Source: Gemmatimonadota bacterium (GTDB lineage Bacteria > Gemmatimonadota > Gemmatimonadetes > Longimicrobiales > Gaopeijiaceae). Taken from it: a stretch of DNA of 64,000 bases. Location: NCBI GenBank assembly GCA_021295815.1, contig JAGWBQ010000007.1, forward strand, positions 62,001 to 126,000, written 5' to 3'. Position numbers and translations under genes: made by a program. The notes beneath the pieces were generated by a model that worked only from the letters and a program-made list of their open reading frames with translations, ran no database searches and was not told the origin of the DNA. This document shows positions 27,182-36,376 of this stretch, one piece after another; positions within the stretch are counted from its first letter, which is position 1, and each line of letters starts with the position of its first letter.

Positions 27182-28594
27182 ATGACCGACTACAGGATCG
27201 AACGCGACTCCTTGGGGGAGATGAGGGTCCCGGCCGACGCCCTCTACGGCTCGCAGACCCAACGGGCGGTCGAGAACTTCCCCATCAGCGGGCGGCGCTT
27301 CGGGCGAAGGTTCATCGAGGCTCTCGGGTTCGTCAAGTGGGCGGCCGCAGAAGCGAACGCCGAGCTGGGTCTCATCGAGGAAGGCGTGGCGCGGGCGATC
27401 GCCGAGGCCGCCCTGGCGGTGGCGGAAGGTGCCCACGACAAGGAGTTCGTTCTCGACATCTACCAGACGGGTTCCGGGACCTCGTCGAACATGAACGCGA
27501 ACGAGGTGATCGCCCGCCTCGCCTCGCGGGCGGCCGGGAAGGCGATCCACCCCAACGATCACGTCAACTTCGGACAGTCTTCCAACGATGTGATCCCCAC
27601 GGCCATGCACGTGGCCGTCCGACTGGAGATCGACGGGCTTCTCGTTCCCGAGCTCGATCTCCTGGGTAGAAGCCTCGCGGCGAAGGCCGAGGAGTTCGAC
27701 GGGATCGTCAAGTCGGGACGCACGCATCTCATGGATGCGACACCTGTTCGGCTGGGCCAGCAGTTCGGCGGATACGCGGCCCAGGTTACCAAGGGCCTGA
27801 CTCGTGTGAAGCGGGCCGCCGAGGAGCTCGACGAACTCGCTCTCGGAGGAACTGCGACGGGAACCGGCATCAATACCCATCCCCGGTTCGCCCGCACCGC
27901 CCTGAAGCGGCTCGCGAGCCGTACCGGGACGGAGTGGCGCGAAGCCGACGACCATTTCGAGGCCCAGGGAGCCAAGGACGCCGCCGTGAACGTCTCAGGT
28001 TCGCTGAACACCCTGGCCACGAGTCTTATCAAGATCGCCGACGACCTTCGCTGGCTCGGATCCGGTCCGACTTCGGGACTGGCGGAGATCGTGCTGCCCG
28101 CGGTGCAGCCCGGATCGTCGATCATGCCCGGCAAGGTGAACCCGGTGATGAGCGAGGCGCTGATGATGGTGTGCGCGCGGGTCATGGGGAATCACCATAC
28201 GATCACGATCGCCGGCAGCCGCGGCAATTTCGAGCTCAACGTCATGATGCCGGTGCTGGCGCATGCGCTTCTCGAATCCGTCACCGTACTGGGGAACGCG
28301 GCCTCCGCCTTCCGGACTCGGTGCATCGACGGGATTCGCGCCGACGAGGCCCGCATCCGACAGCTGCTCGAGCGCAATCCGGCCGTGGCGACCGCCCTCA
28401 ATCCCTACATCGGATACGACGCGGCGGCGACGGTCGCGAAGGAAGCGGCGGCTCGCGGCGTCAGCGTGCGCGAGGTGGTTCTGGAACGCGGACTCGTCCC
28501 GCCCGATCAGGTTGACGACGCGCTCGACGTGCGGGCGATGACCGAGCCGGGGCTGCCGGAGTTAGGGACCCCGGATTCCGGGTCGGTGCCCTAA
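27182..28594 (+). CDS. fumC: Class II fumarate hydratase
   Basis: Interconverts fumarate and malate in the TCA cycle; cytoplasmic homotetramer. The 470-residue product shows DALYGSQTQRAVENFPIS, TGSGTSSNMNANEV, NFGQSSNDVIPTAMH and SGRTHLMDATPVRLGQ. The fumarase/aspartase signature GSSIMPGKVNPV, with the catalytic flexible loop serine, is complete. No iron-sulfur cysteines are needed in this class. The stop overlaps the next gene's start as TAATG (28592-28596), linking it to a lipoprotein of unknown function. Confidence 0.96.
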   Translation: MTDYRIERDSLGEMRVPADALYGSQTQRAVENFPISGRRFGRRFIEALGFVKWAAAEANAELGLIEEGVARAIAEAALAVAEGAHDKEFVLDIYQTGSGTSSNMNANEVIARLASRAAGKAIHPNDHVNFGQSSNDVIPTAMHVAVRLEIDGLLVPELDLLGRSLAAKAEEFDGIVKSGRTHLMDATPVRLGQQFGGYAAQVTKGLTRVKRAAEELDELALGGTATGTGINTHPRFARTALKRLASRTGTEWREADDHFEAQGAKDAAVNVSGSLNTLATSLIKIADDLRWLGSGPTSGLAEIVLPAVQPGSSIMPGKVNPVMSEALMMVCARVMGNHHTITIAGSRGNFELNVMMPVLAHALLESVTVLGNAASAFRTRCIDGIRADEARIRQLLERNPAVATALNPYIGYDAAATVAKEAAARGVSVREVVLERGLVPPDQVDDALDVRAMTEPGLPELGTPDSGSVP

Positions 28595-29868
28595 TGACGC
28601 GGCGATCGCGCACGGCTCCCGCGATGGGTCTCTGGTGGGCGGTTTCAGCTTCCGGCTGCCAGGATGCATCGGAGAACGGTGCGCACCCGGGCGTCGATGT
28701 GGACGCTGAGGCGGTGGTAGTCACCGAGTCCGACGGGGTGAGAAACGCTCGGATCGCGGACCTGAATTCCCTGGAGCTCCCGGAATTCGAACTGACACTG
28801 CTCTATTCCACACTCGGCTACCTTGACCTGGTCGAAGTCGTCGGGGCGGTACTATTGCCTGATTCGTCGCTGGTTGTCGCTGATCGGGTCGCTCCCAACC
28901 TGACCTTCCTAGGTCCGGACGGGGAGCTTCGATCTCAGGTCGGCAGGGAAGGAGAGGGTCCGGGCGACTACTCCGATATCGCACGGATCGGGGTGGCCAC
29001 CGATCACTCGCTGTTCGTGTACGACAGGGCATTGCGACGCCTCACGTTTCTGGATTGGACGGGAAACGTCGTCAACGAGCGGCGGACCGGTTGCATGGGA
29101 GAAGTCGTTCCCCTCGCCCAAGTGAACAATGAGGGATTCATCGGCGTTCTCGAGACGCGACCGGTCCTCCCGCCAGGTGTGCAGCGCGGTCCCCTGTTCC
29201 TGATCGCGTGCAGCGGCACCGACGGATCTTTCGACACCTTGGGGGAGTGGCATGGCAAGGAGCGATACGTAACTTCGACCCAGCAGAACTGGGTCGCGGT
29301 AGGGTTTGGCCGGACAGCATTGTACGACGGGAGGGGAGTCCATTCCATCGTCGGCACCAACGACTCCTTGAATTTGACACGCTTCCGGGGATCGGCGGTG
29401 CATACCCAGATCCGTGGCGGTGTTCCTATCACCCGTATCGTCACCCCGCAGGAACGCGAGGAGTGGACGAATCTGTTCCTGAGCTCGATCCCGGAGGTGG
29501 CTCGAACTGGCTACCGATCGCAAACCGAGGTGCGGGATACCTATCCGGCTGTTGGGGCTGTCAAGGTCGATGCCGGCGGCCGGATCTGGGTCGGTGACTA
29601 TGCGAAGCTGTCAGGTGAGAGGCGGTTGTGGTCGGTCATCGGGGTGGACGGCACGCCCATCGGTTCCGTTCGTCTCCCGGTCTTTCATCCGGAATGGTTT
29701 ACCTTCAACAATGGCACTTTTACGGGACGAGTCCCCGTGGATTTTGAAGTCACCATCCCGAGCCCGCTGCATGAGTTGCTGGACATCGCAGTCGACCGAA
29801 TCGCTTTGCTGCGCAAGGATGACTCGGGGGCGGAGTTCGTGGAGGTATACGAGATCGGGGTGCCATAG
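28594..29868 (+). CDS. Six-bladed beta-propeller lipoprotein (fourth copy)
   Basis: A 424-residue lipoprotein starting on the fumC stop (TAATG). The short signal region ends at VSASGC. The mature protein has the family features: strands like SLVVADRVAPNLTFLGPDG and the motif GREGEGPGDY at about residue 113. Further blades alternate glycine-rich turns and Trp/Val strands (RIWVGDYAKLSGERRLWSVI). The signal peptide is weaker than in the 1065 and 5405 copies. Co-translation with fumarase is probably due to operon packing rather than a shared pathway. Confidence 0.8.
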   Translation: MTRRSRTAPAMGLWWAVSASGCQDASENGAHPGVDVDAEAVVVTESDGVRNARIADLNSLELPEFELTLLYSTLGYLDLVEVVGAVLLPDSSLVVADRVAPNLTFLGPDGELRSQVGREGEGPGDYSDIARIGVATDHSLFVYDRALRRLTFLDWTGNVVNERRTGCMGEVVPLAQVNNEGFIGVLETRPVLPPGVQRGPLFLIACSGTDGSFDTLGEWHGKERYVTSTQQNWVAVGFGRTALYDGRGVHSIVGTNDSLNLTRFRGSAVHTQIRGGVPITRIVTPQEREEWTNLFLSSIPEVARTGYRSQTEVRDTYPAVGAVKVDAGGRIWVGDYAKLSGERRLWSVIGVDGTPIGSVRLPVFHPEWFTFNNGTFTGRVPVDFEVTIPSPLHELLDIAVDRIALLRKDDSGAEFVEVYEIGVP

Positions 29869-30079
29869 GGCTTGAAGCCTTGATTTCCGCCATTCCAAGA
29901 GGCTTTATCGGTCATTTCAGCAGATCTCTTCCAGCAATCGAGCCCGTCGATGACGGCTCCGTCCTTGATTCCCGGAGCAATCCGCGCGGGTCCTCCCGAG
30001 CGTGGATCCTCATGTCCATGCCCCTCGAGCGAGACGCCGCTCTCGGTGCTCGTGAGGGTTTCGCCTTCGCCGAGTGCCG

Positions 30080-30916
30080 CTAGAAGATCGGTATCGGAAA
30101 GAGGCGGATCTTCGCCGCTCGCTCCATGTAGCGAGCAGTATAGGCTCTGATGTGGCGGCCCCTTCCGAAGATCTCGAGCATCTCGAGCTCCTGGGGCGCG
30201 ACCACGGAGAGATAGTCCAGACCGCCCGGCAAGGGCATCTCGTCCAGATAGACCGTCGGCTCGACCGCCCTTCCGCGAATCCGGAGGCAGGTCGAGTTAA
30301 TGAACGAGCCCGGACAGGGTGTCGGGAAGGTCAGGACGCGGCTCTCGATCAGTTCCAGGACGGTTCCTTGATGCGCGAAGGCCAGATCCTCGCGCTCGAA
30401 GGCCCGCACGGTCGTCGCGGTCGCCTTGCGGCGTGACCGGAAGCGGTCCACCACGATCTCCAACCCTTCGAGCAGGATGGGTTGCGGCTTGAGCTCGATC
30501 GTGACGTTCACCCCAGGCTCGATCTCGCCCTCCCAGACGAGATCGGCGTAGCCGATAAGCGAGACCTCGAATCTGACCGTGCCCGAGTCCGCGAGCTCGA
30601 TCGGAAAGTTGCCGCGCTCGTCGGTGAGGACGCCCCACTTGGCACCGTTGAGCGTCACGAGAGCCGCGACGAGGGGCGTCCCGTCGGATTCGTCCACAAC
30701 TCTTCCCACGGCGACGAATCCCGTCTCCGGCTGGGGAGGATCCTGCGCGGAGAGCGCCCCGACCGCCCCGAGGGCGAGGAAGGGCACGCATGCCAAGACG
30801 AAGGCTGCGAGCTTTCGTGCCGGCGAAACGAGGGCCGTCGTCCTCAGGCCGCCCTTGGCGAGGTTCCGGACCGGCCGCTTCACCGTCCCGTTTCCGGGTG
30901 TTTCGATCCGCTCCAT
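30080..30916 (-). CDS. Barrel-less CarboxypepD-regulatory-like plus TonB-plug protein
   Basis: A 278-residue exported protein. After a long basic N-terminal stretch and a hydrophobic signal (AAFVLACVPFLALGAVGALSA) it has a carboxypeptidase-regulatory-like Ig domain (VGRVVDESDGTPLVAALVTL, then VSLIGYADLVWEG). From about 145 it resembles a TonB receptor plug (LLEGLEIVVDRFR, LRIRGRAVEPTVYLDEMPLP). It ends where a receptor's beta-barrel would begin. Two cysteines flank the plug motif (CPGSFINSTC). A similar protein is at 52110. It may assist an outer-membrane complex; no partner is evident beside it. Confidence 0.75.
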   Translation of the reverse strand: MERIETPGNGTVKRPVRNLAKGGLRTTALVSPARKLAAFVLACVPFLALGAVGALSAQDPPQPETGFVAVGRVVDESDGTPLVAALVTLNGAKWGVLTDERGNFPIELADSGTVRFEVSLIGYADLVWEGEIEPGVNVTIELKPQPILLEGLEIVVDRFRSRRKATATTVRAFEREDLAFAHQGTVLELIESRVLTFPTPCPGSFINSTCLRIRGRAVEPTVYLDEMPLPGGLDYLSVVAPQELEMLEIFGRGRHIRAYTARYMERAAKIRLFPIPIF

Positions 30917-31057
30917 ATCAAGGACCTAACCCGCGGGTCGGGTCCGGTTCCGAGCGGACAACAAACTCGGGTCGTCGGGGGTCATGGAGACGGGATTCCG
31001 GGTGGGCGGAGTGGGATCCGCGTTGACCGATCGCGACCCTTAGGGCAGATTGCAGCC

Positions 31058-31930
31058 ATGAACGATTCCAGACCTGTCGACGGCGACGAACTCGGTGCGC
31101 ACGTCTCGTCCTCGGGCGGGGTCGACAAATGCCCGGGCCGTTCGGCGGAGATCGGCGGTGGCGTCCTCCAGCTCTTCACCAAGGTTCCGCGCTTCTGGAG
31201 GGAACCGAAGCTGAAACCGGGCGTTCCCGACGCCTTCAGAGCGGCTCGCGCGGAGCATGGCGTCACCGCTGCGGTCTCTCACGACTCCTACCTGATCAAC
31301 CTCGCCTCTCCCAAGCCCGACCAGTGGGCGAAGTCCATGGTGTCGTTCAAGGCCGAGCTCGAACGCTGCAGGCTTCTGGGCGTGGAGTTCATAGTCACTC
31401 ACCCCGGCAACGAGACCGAAGGCGATCACCTCCGAGGCATTGAGAAGAACGCCCGCGGAATAGCCGAATGCCTTGAGGATGTTCCAGGCGAGACCAGGGT
31501 GCTCCTCGAGCTCACCGCAGGCTCGGGCAACAGCGTGGGCGGCAGCTTTGAGAACCTGCGGGCCATCATCGACCATCTTCCCGCGGCGGCGGCCCGTAGG
31601 GTCGGCGTCTGCTTCGACACCTGTCACGCCTACTCGGCGGGTTACGATCTCGTGGGTGACTACGAGGGCGTCTGGGCGGAGTTCGACGACGTGCTCGGTC
31701 TCGACCTGCTCGAGCTCCTGCACATGAACGACTCCAAGCATCCCTTCCGCTCGCATCGCGATCAGCACGAACACATCGGGAAGGGCACGTTGGGCGATGC
31801 GCCCTTCAGGAAGATCATGCTCGACGAGCGACTCGCCAGAGTGCCGAAGATACTGGAGACGCCGAAGGGGGACGACGCCGTGGAGGCCGATCGCAGGAAT
31901 CTCGCCCGCCTGCGGAGCTTCAGGGCTTGA
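31058..31930 (+). CDS. nfo: Deoxyribonuclease IV (AP endonuclease)
   Basis: Cleaves DNA 5' to abasic sites in base excision repair, using three zinc ions. The TIM-barrel zinc ligands are visible in GAHVSSSGG, FIVTHPGNETEGDH, VLLELTAGSGNSVG, VCFDTCHAYSAGYD, LHMNDSKHPFRSHRDQHEHIG and ETPKG (shown in parts). The 290-residue length is normal. The ATG at 31058 is preceded by a weak AGGGCAG site. Its stop overlaps the TTG start of the following DUF5916 gene (TTGA), so they may be coupled. Confidence 0.94.
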   Translation: MNDSRPVDGDELGAHVSSSGGVDKCPGRSAEIGGGVLQLFTKVPRFWREPKLKPGVPDAFRAARAEHGVTAAVSHDSYLINLASPKPDQWAKSMVSFKAELERCRLLGVEFIVTHPGNETEGDHLRGIEKNARGIAECLEDVPGETRVLLELTAGSGNSVGGSFENLRAIIDHLPAAAARRVGVCFDTCHAYSAGYDLVGDYEGVWAEFDDVLGLDLLELLHMNDSKHPFRSHRDQHEHIGKGTLGDAPFRKIMLDERLARVPKILETPKGDDAVEADRRNLARLRSFRA

Positions 31931-34242
31931 GGGCGCGGCGGGGTGAGGTTCGCTTTGCCACCCGCGTGGTCCGGTGGAGGCCTTGCCCACGGGCTGCCAC
32001 GGGAATCCTCCCCGGCTTCCCGCTGCTGCCTGCGACCCTCGCCTCGATCCCGGCGCTGCTCGCACCTGCGCTCGCCCTCGCCCAGAGCTCTGGCGTGCTC
32101 GAACCTCTCCCGCTGGCGCGGCTCGACTTCGTCATAGAGTTCGACGGAGTGGTTGACGAAGGGGGCTGGGAGCTGATCGATCCTCTGGCCATGACCATGT
32201 ACTCGCCGGTATTCGACGGTCCGCTCACGGAGGAGACCGAAATCCGACTGGCCTACGACGACGAATATCTCTACGTCGCCGGTCGCCTTCACGACTCCGA
32301 TCCCGCCGGGATCGAGATCAACACCCTCTACCGGGATCTCTACAGCGGCGACGACATTCTGGCGGTGGTCATCGACAGCTACAACGACTACGAGACCGCC
32401 GTCTGGTTCGTCTCAAGCCCGGCAGGGGTGCGAAACGACCGCACCGTCGCCAACGACGCCGAGTTCACCCAGGGCATGCCCATGAACTCCGACTGGAACG
32501 CGCACTGGGATGTGCGCACCAGCATCGGTGACCACGGTTGGCATGCGGAGTTCCGCATCCCCTTTTCGACCTTGGGATTCCAGGTCGAAGACGACGTGGT
32601 AACCATGGGAGTCATCGCCTATCGATTCATCCCGCGCAAGAACGAACGCCACACCTTCCCTGCGATCGAACCTCGTTGGGGAGGCCTGGGCTTCGCGAAG
32701 CCGTCGCGCGCTCGCCGGGTGACCCTTGAAGGTGTGAAACAGGGAAAGCCGGTGTACCTGACGCCCTTCGCGCTGGGTGGCGCCGGATACCTTCCCGCCC
32801 TCCCCGACGGCGCCGACGCGTGGGAATCGGATCGCGACCTCACCCGCGAACTGGGCATGGATCTGAGGTGGTCGCCGACCTCCAACCTTACCGTGGATCT
32901 CACCGTCAACACCGACTTCGCGCAGGTGGAGGCCGACGATCAGCAGGTGAACCTCACCCGCTTTCCGCTCTTCTTTCCGGAAAAGCGCCAGTTCTTCCAG
33001 GAGCGAGCCTCGACCTTCCAGTTCAGCACGGGGGGATTCACCGACCGGCTCTTCCACAGCAGGCGCATCGGACTCGAGGGCGGTGAGATCGTGCGCATCT
33101 TCGGGGGCGCGCGGGCGGTGGGGCGGCTCGGCGGAATGGATTTCGGTTTCCTCGACATGCAGCTTGCCGGAAGCGACGGGGAGTCCGGCGAGAACCTCGG
33201 CGTGCTGAGGTTGAACCAGAGGATCTTCAACGACTACTCCTCGGTCGGCGGCATGATCACCTCTCGACTAGGGAATTCGGGTCGCGACAACGTGGCGGTG
33301 GCTCTCGATCTCTCGGTCCGACCCCTCGGCGACGAGTACGTCAGCGCCAAATGGGCTCGCACCTTCGACGAGGCGATCGAAGAGGCGGACGGCCTGGCCA
33401 CGGCTCTCTTTCTGGCCCGCTGGGAACGCCGCCGGGACGACGGCTTCTCATACGTCTTCGAGGGCAGGCGGGTCGGAGTCGACTTCCGCCCGGGGCTCGG
33501 CTTTCAGTCGCGCAGGGATTTTTTCAGCTACGGCGGGGAGCTGCGCTATCGTCATCTGATGTCGGACGAATCCTCCCTCCAGTCCGTCGGCTTCAATCTG
33601 ACGGGCGAGCGCTTCCACCTGATCGAAGGACGCGAGCTGGAGTCCGCTACCCTGGCTCCGGTCTTCAATCTGGAGTTCCGCACCGGCCACAATCTCGACT
33701 TCACCGCGACCCGATCCTTCGAGATGCTCGGAGATCCGTTCGTGATCGCAGGCGTGGAAGTGCCTGAGGGCGAGTACGGCTTCACCGAGGGCAAGGCCGA
33801 CTTGCGTTTTCCCCGGGCGAAGAGATTTCGGGGGAACTACTCCGTCACGGCCGGCACCTTCTACGACGGCGCGCGCATCGGCGTCTCAGGCAATCCGACT
33901 TTCACCTTCTCTCGCCACTTCGAGCTCGGCGGCGGCTACGAGGTGAACCGGGTCTCCTTCCCGGAGCGCTCGACCGGCGTGACCACCCAGGTCTGGCGGC
34001 TCAAGACCCAGTTCGCCTACGACGCCCGCCTCTCCCTCACCCTGTTCGGCCAATACTCGAACGTCGCGGAGCTGACGAGCGTGAACGCCCGGCTTCGCTA
34101 CCATTTCAGCGAAGGCACCGATCTCTGGCTGGTCTGGAACGAAGGATTGAACATGGAGCGCGCCAACGGACTCGATCCTCGCCTGCCGCTCTCGGCAGGA
34201 CGCTCCTTCATGATCAAGTACACGCGGGCGCTCGTGTTCTGA
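31927..34242 (+). CDS. DUF5916 outer-membrane protein with CBM9-like N-terminal domain
   Basis: A 771-residue protein. An unusually long Arg-rich N-terminus precedes a hydrophobic signal (LASIPALLAPALALAQS). A carbohydrate-binding family-9-like domain follows (FDGVVDEGGWELID, LAYDDEYLYVAGRLHD). From about residue 230 it matches DUF5916: FAQVEADDQQVNLTRFPLFF, PEKRQFFQERAS. The rest alternates Tyr/Phe-rich strands ending in LVF, consistent with an outer-membrane barrel. Substrate unknown. The TTG start at 31927 overlaps the nfo stop; a later start nearer the signal may be the real one. Confidence 0.85.
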   Translation: MRARRGEVRFATRVVRWRPCPRAATGILPGFPLLPATLASIPALLAPALALAQSSGVLEPLPLARLDFVIEFDGVVDEGGWELIDPLAMTMYSPVFDGPLTEETEIRLAYDDEYLYVAGRLHDSDPAGIEINTLYRDLYSGDDILAVVIDSYNDYETAVWFVSSPAGVRNDRTVANDAEFTQGMPMNSDWNAHWDVRTSIGDHGWHAEFRIPFSTLGFQVEDDVVTMGVIAYRFIPRKNERHTFPAIEPRWGGLGFAKPSRARRVTLEGVKQGKPVYLTPFALGGAGYLPALPDGADAWESDRDLTRELGMDLRWSPTSNLTVDLTVNTDFAQVEADDQQVNLTRFPLFFPEKRQFFQERASTFQFSTGGFTDRLFHSRRIGLEGGEIVRIFGGARAVGRLGGMDFGFLDMQLAGSDGESGENLGVLRLNQRIFNDYSSVGGMITSRLGNSGRDNVAVALDLSVRPLGDEYVSAKWARTFDEAIEEADGLATALFLARWERRRDDGFSYVFEGRRVGVDFRPGLGFQSRRDFFSYGGELRYRHLMSDESSLQSVGFNLTGERFHLIEGRELESATLAPVFNLEFRTGHNLDFTATRSFEMLGDPFVIAGVEVPEGEYGFTEGKADLRFPRAKRFRGNYSVTAGTFYDGARIGVSGNPTFTFSRHFELGGGYEVNRVSFPERSTGVTTQVWRLKTQFAYDARLSLTLFGQYSNVAELTSVNARLRYHFSEGTDLWLVWNEGLNMERANGLDPRLPLSAGRSFMIKYTRALVF

Positions 34243-34312
34243 CAAACATGCGCTTCCGCGAAACGTCCCCATATTTCCCGGTGACCCCATCCCCCTGAAG
34301 GGACCGAGAAAG

Positions 34313-34843
34313 ATGACAGCGACCCTGAAGCTCCCCCACCGTACCGTCCTGACGGCGCTCCTGCTTCCGATCGCCGCGACGGTGTTCGTGGCCTGCTCCG
34401 CAGGTACCGAAGTTGCGGATCCGATCCCGGACACGTCCTCTAAGTGGCTTTCCCCTCCCCCAGGTTGGCCTCTCAAGGTAGGTGACGTGGTTGACCCTGC
34501 TGCTCGCCGGGATGTGGAACTCCGGTTCCCGAGTGGAGGGGAACATGGACATCCGCAGTTCAGATACGAGCTCGCACCGTCACCCATCGATGCTCCGGGA
34601 GAAAAGTACTTCTGCGTGGACGAGCCTCTGTTGATGGGCAAGAACGGTATACATGACGACATCGGGCACCGGGTCCAGGGCGTGTTGCTCTACGCTGTGA
34701 ATCTTCCGCCCGGCGTGCCGTGTGACGAAGACGCGGTTTATTCCGGTGCCTACTTTTACGAAGGGCACGTTCGGGACCCGCCATTGGATCTGTGGTTTCA
34801 TCTTGGCGTTGGTCGCTCTCGGTGCTGTGCCCCAAACAGCTGA
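34313..34843 (+). CDS. Hypothetical lipoprotein
   Basis: A 176-residue reading frame with a good lipoprotein signal (MTATLKLPHRTVLTALLLPI, then TVFVACSAG). The rest has no family I recognise. Its final part overlaps another plus-strand frame (34722-35030), so one of the two is wrong or the gene is frameshifted around 34790. A GGGACCGAGAAAG purine tract precedes the ATG. It stands 70 bases after the DUF5916 gene. Confidence 0.4.
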   Translation: MTATLKLPHRTVLTALLLPIAATVFVACSAGTEVADPIPDTSSKWLSPPPGWPLKVGDVVDPAARRDVELRFPSGGEHGHPQFRYELAPSPIDAPGEKYFCVDEPLLMGKNGIHDDIGHRVQGVLLYAVNLPPGVPCDEDAVYSGAYFYEGHVRDPPLDLWFHLGVGRSRCCAPNS

Positions 34844-35030
34844 ACAAGAAGACTACTTCGAAAACAGGTACCGCTGGCGGACCACGGGGCGTGTCGCGAG
34901 TGAGGTCGAGATGGCAAGCTGGAAAGACCGTATCGCCAATCTTCAATGGTCCGACGGGGACCTCTGCAACTCGACCCGTATGGGTGTCAGCATGGTGATG
35001 ACCCCTGGCCAGGGGCACAATTTGGGGTGA
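34722..35030 (+). CDS. Doubtful small ORF, possibly the continuation of the preceding gene
   Basis: A 102-residue frame with one hydrophobic stretch (WICGFILALVALGAVPQ) and a hydrophilic end without similarity to anything I know. It overlaps the preceding frame by 122 bases. It could be an independent small membrane protein, the downstream half of a frameshifted lipoprotein gene, or chance. Confidence 0.25.
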   Translation: MTKTRFIPVPTFTKGTFGTRHWICGFILALVALGAVPQTAEQEDYFENRYRWRTTGRVASEVEMASWKDRIANLQWSDGDLCNSTRMGVSMVMTPGQGHNLG

Positions 35031-35233
35031 ACTTACGGCTGGGGGTCGCGTCGGTACACCTCCATGAGGCTCTTCACCATGTGACCAATGCGGCGCACGG
35101 TTCGGATGAATGGCGTGCTCGGTCAGCCTGCTATGTCATGCGACTGCCGCCCGCGAGCCGTTGGTAGGGTGGGCGATCCGCTCGTACCGCCCCTCGCCGT
35201 GGACTAGGGCGCCGCCGAGGCCGACGCCGCCCA

Positions 35234-35423
35234 ATGACCCCGCTGACCGCCGCCCTCGATACCGCCCGCTTCGAGAAGGCCTTGGCCGACCTCCCCCCCG
35301 AGCCCGACGGCCTACAACTACCGGACGGCCGCCGTCCGCGAACACGACCGGCCCGCGACCTCCGAAGCCGAAGCCGTCGACAACATGGCGCGGACATCGG
35401 CGAGGTACCGCGAGCGGGTTTAG
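35234..35423 (+). pseudogene. Small ORF interrupted at a C7 run
   Basis: Between 35031 and 35462 there is no intact gene. From ATG 35234 a frame reads MTPLTAALDTARFEKALADL up to seven consecutive C bases (35293-35299). If one C is removed, the frame continues as PTAYNYRTAAVREHDRPATS and on to TAG at 35421-35423, a helical 62-residue product. This might be a real small gene with a homopolymer error or slippage mutation. No function is recognised. Confidence 0.3.
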
Positions 35424-35462
35424 ATTTCTCAGCAGGCTTAAGCAACCTCTAACCGACCAGGA

Positions 35463-36356
35463 ATGCGCTCCTTCGTACTATGGACCGTCGCCGTGATCTT
35501 CATGGCCGGCGCTTCCGTCTACCAGCGAACGACCGGCCCCACCTATCCCAAGCGGGGCGACTTCACCGTAGCGGGCGAGAGCTACGACTACCGCCTGGTG
35601 CGAAGCCAGGAGACCACGGCGAAAGCACGGGTGGCGCTGCCCGGCCCCGCCGCCGGCGCCGAGGGTTCTCTCATATACCGGCGCTATCCGACCGAAGACG
35701 AGTTCACGGTCGTTCCGCTCGTTGAGGAGATGGGCGAGGACGGACCGGAAATGGTCGCCTTCCTCCCGTTACAGCCCGCCGCCGGCAAGATCGAATATCG
35801 TTTGGAACTGGTGGCCGACGGAGACCGGATCGCCATTCCTTCGGAGTCCGATGCGGAGACGATCATCCTCCGCTACAAGGATCCGGTACCGGACGCTCTG
35901 CTGATTTCACACGTGGTCGCCATGTTCTTCACCGTGCTTGTGGGCATGCGCGCGGGTCTCGGAGCCGTTTTCGCGCCTGCAAGTGCGCGGCTGATGTCGT
36001 GGATCACTCTCACCGGCATGACCGTCGGCGGACTCGTGTTCGGCCCCTTCGTTCAGAAGTACGCCTTCGGAGCCTACTGGACTGGCTTCCCCTGGGGATA
36101 CGACCTAACCGACAACAAGCTGCTGGTCATGTGGCTGGTCTGGCTGATCGGCTGCCTTCTGGTGGGCATGCCCCGTCGATCGGGAGCAGTGCCGAGGGGG
36201 CTTTCGCCGGCCGGACGCACGGCCGTTCTTTTCGCGGCCGCCACCATGATGGCGGTCTACCTCATTCCGCACTCGATGAGGGGGAGCGAACTGAAATACG
36301 CCGAGGTGGACGCGGGCACGCCTCCCGGCGAGGCGGTGGGCACGGGTCGGAACTGA
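35463..36356 (+). CDS. Conserved membrane protein with N-terminal periplasmic domain
   Basis: A 297-residue protein. Residue 3-20 is a membrane anchor. The segment to about 145 is a hydrophilic Ig-like strand region (GDFTVAGESYDYRLVRSQE, KIEYRLELVADGDRI). It is followed by four helices (SHVVAMFFTVLVGMRAGLGA, LMSWITLTGMTVGGLVFGPF, LLVMWLVWLIGCLLVGM, TAVLFAAATMMAVYLIPHS). Tryptophan-rich FPWGYDLTDNK joins two helices. It is probably inner-membrane and of unknown function. The neighbour 20 bases downstream is also a membrane protein. Confidence 0.75.
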   Translation: MRSFVLWTVAVIFMAGASVYQRTTGPTYPKRGDFTVAGESYDYRLVRSQETTAKARVALPGPAAGAEGSLIYRRYPTEDEFTVVPLVEEMGEDGPEMVAFLPLQPAAGKIEYRLELVADGDRIAIPSESDAETIILRYKDPVPDALLISHVVAMFFTVLVGMRAGLGAVFAPASARLMSWITLTGMTVGGLVFGPFVQKYAFGAYWTGFPWGYDLTDNKLLVMWLVWLIGCLLVGMPRRSGAVPRGLSPAGRTAVLFAAATMMAVYLIPHSMRGSELKYAEVDAGTPPGEAVGTGRN

Positions 36357-36376
36357 GAGGTGGCGAGGCTGGGCGT

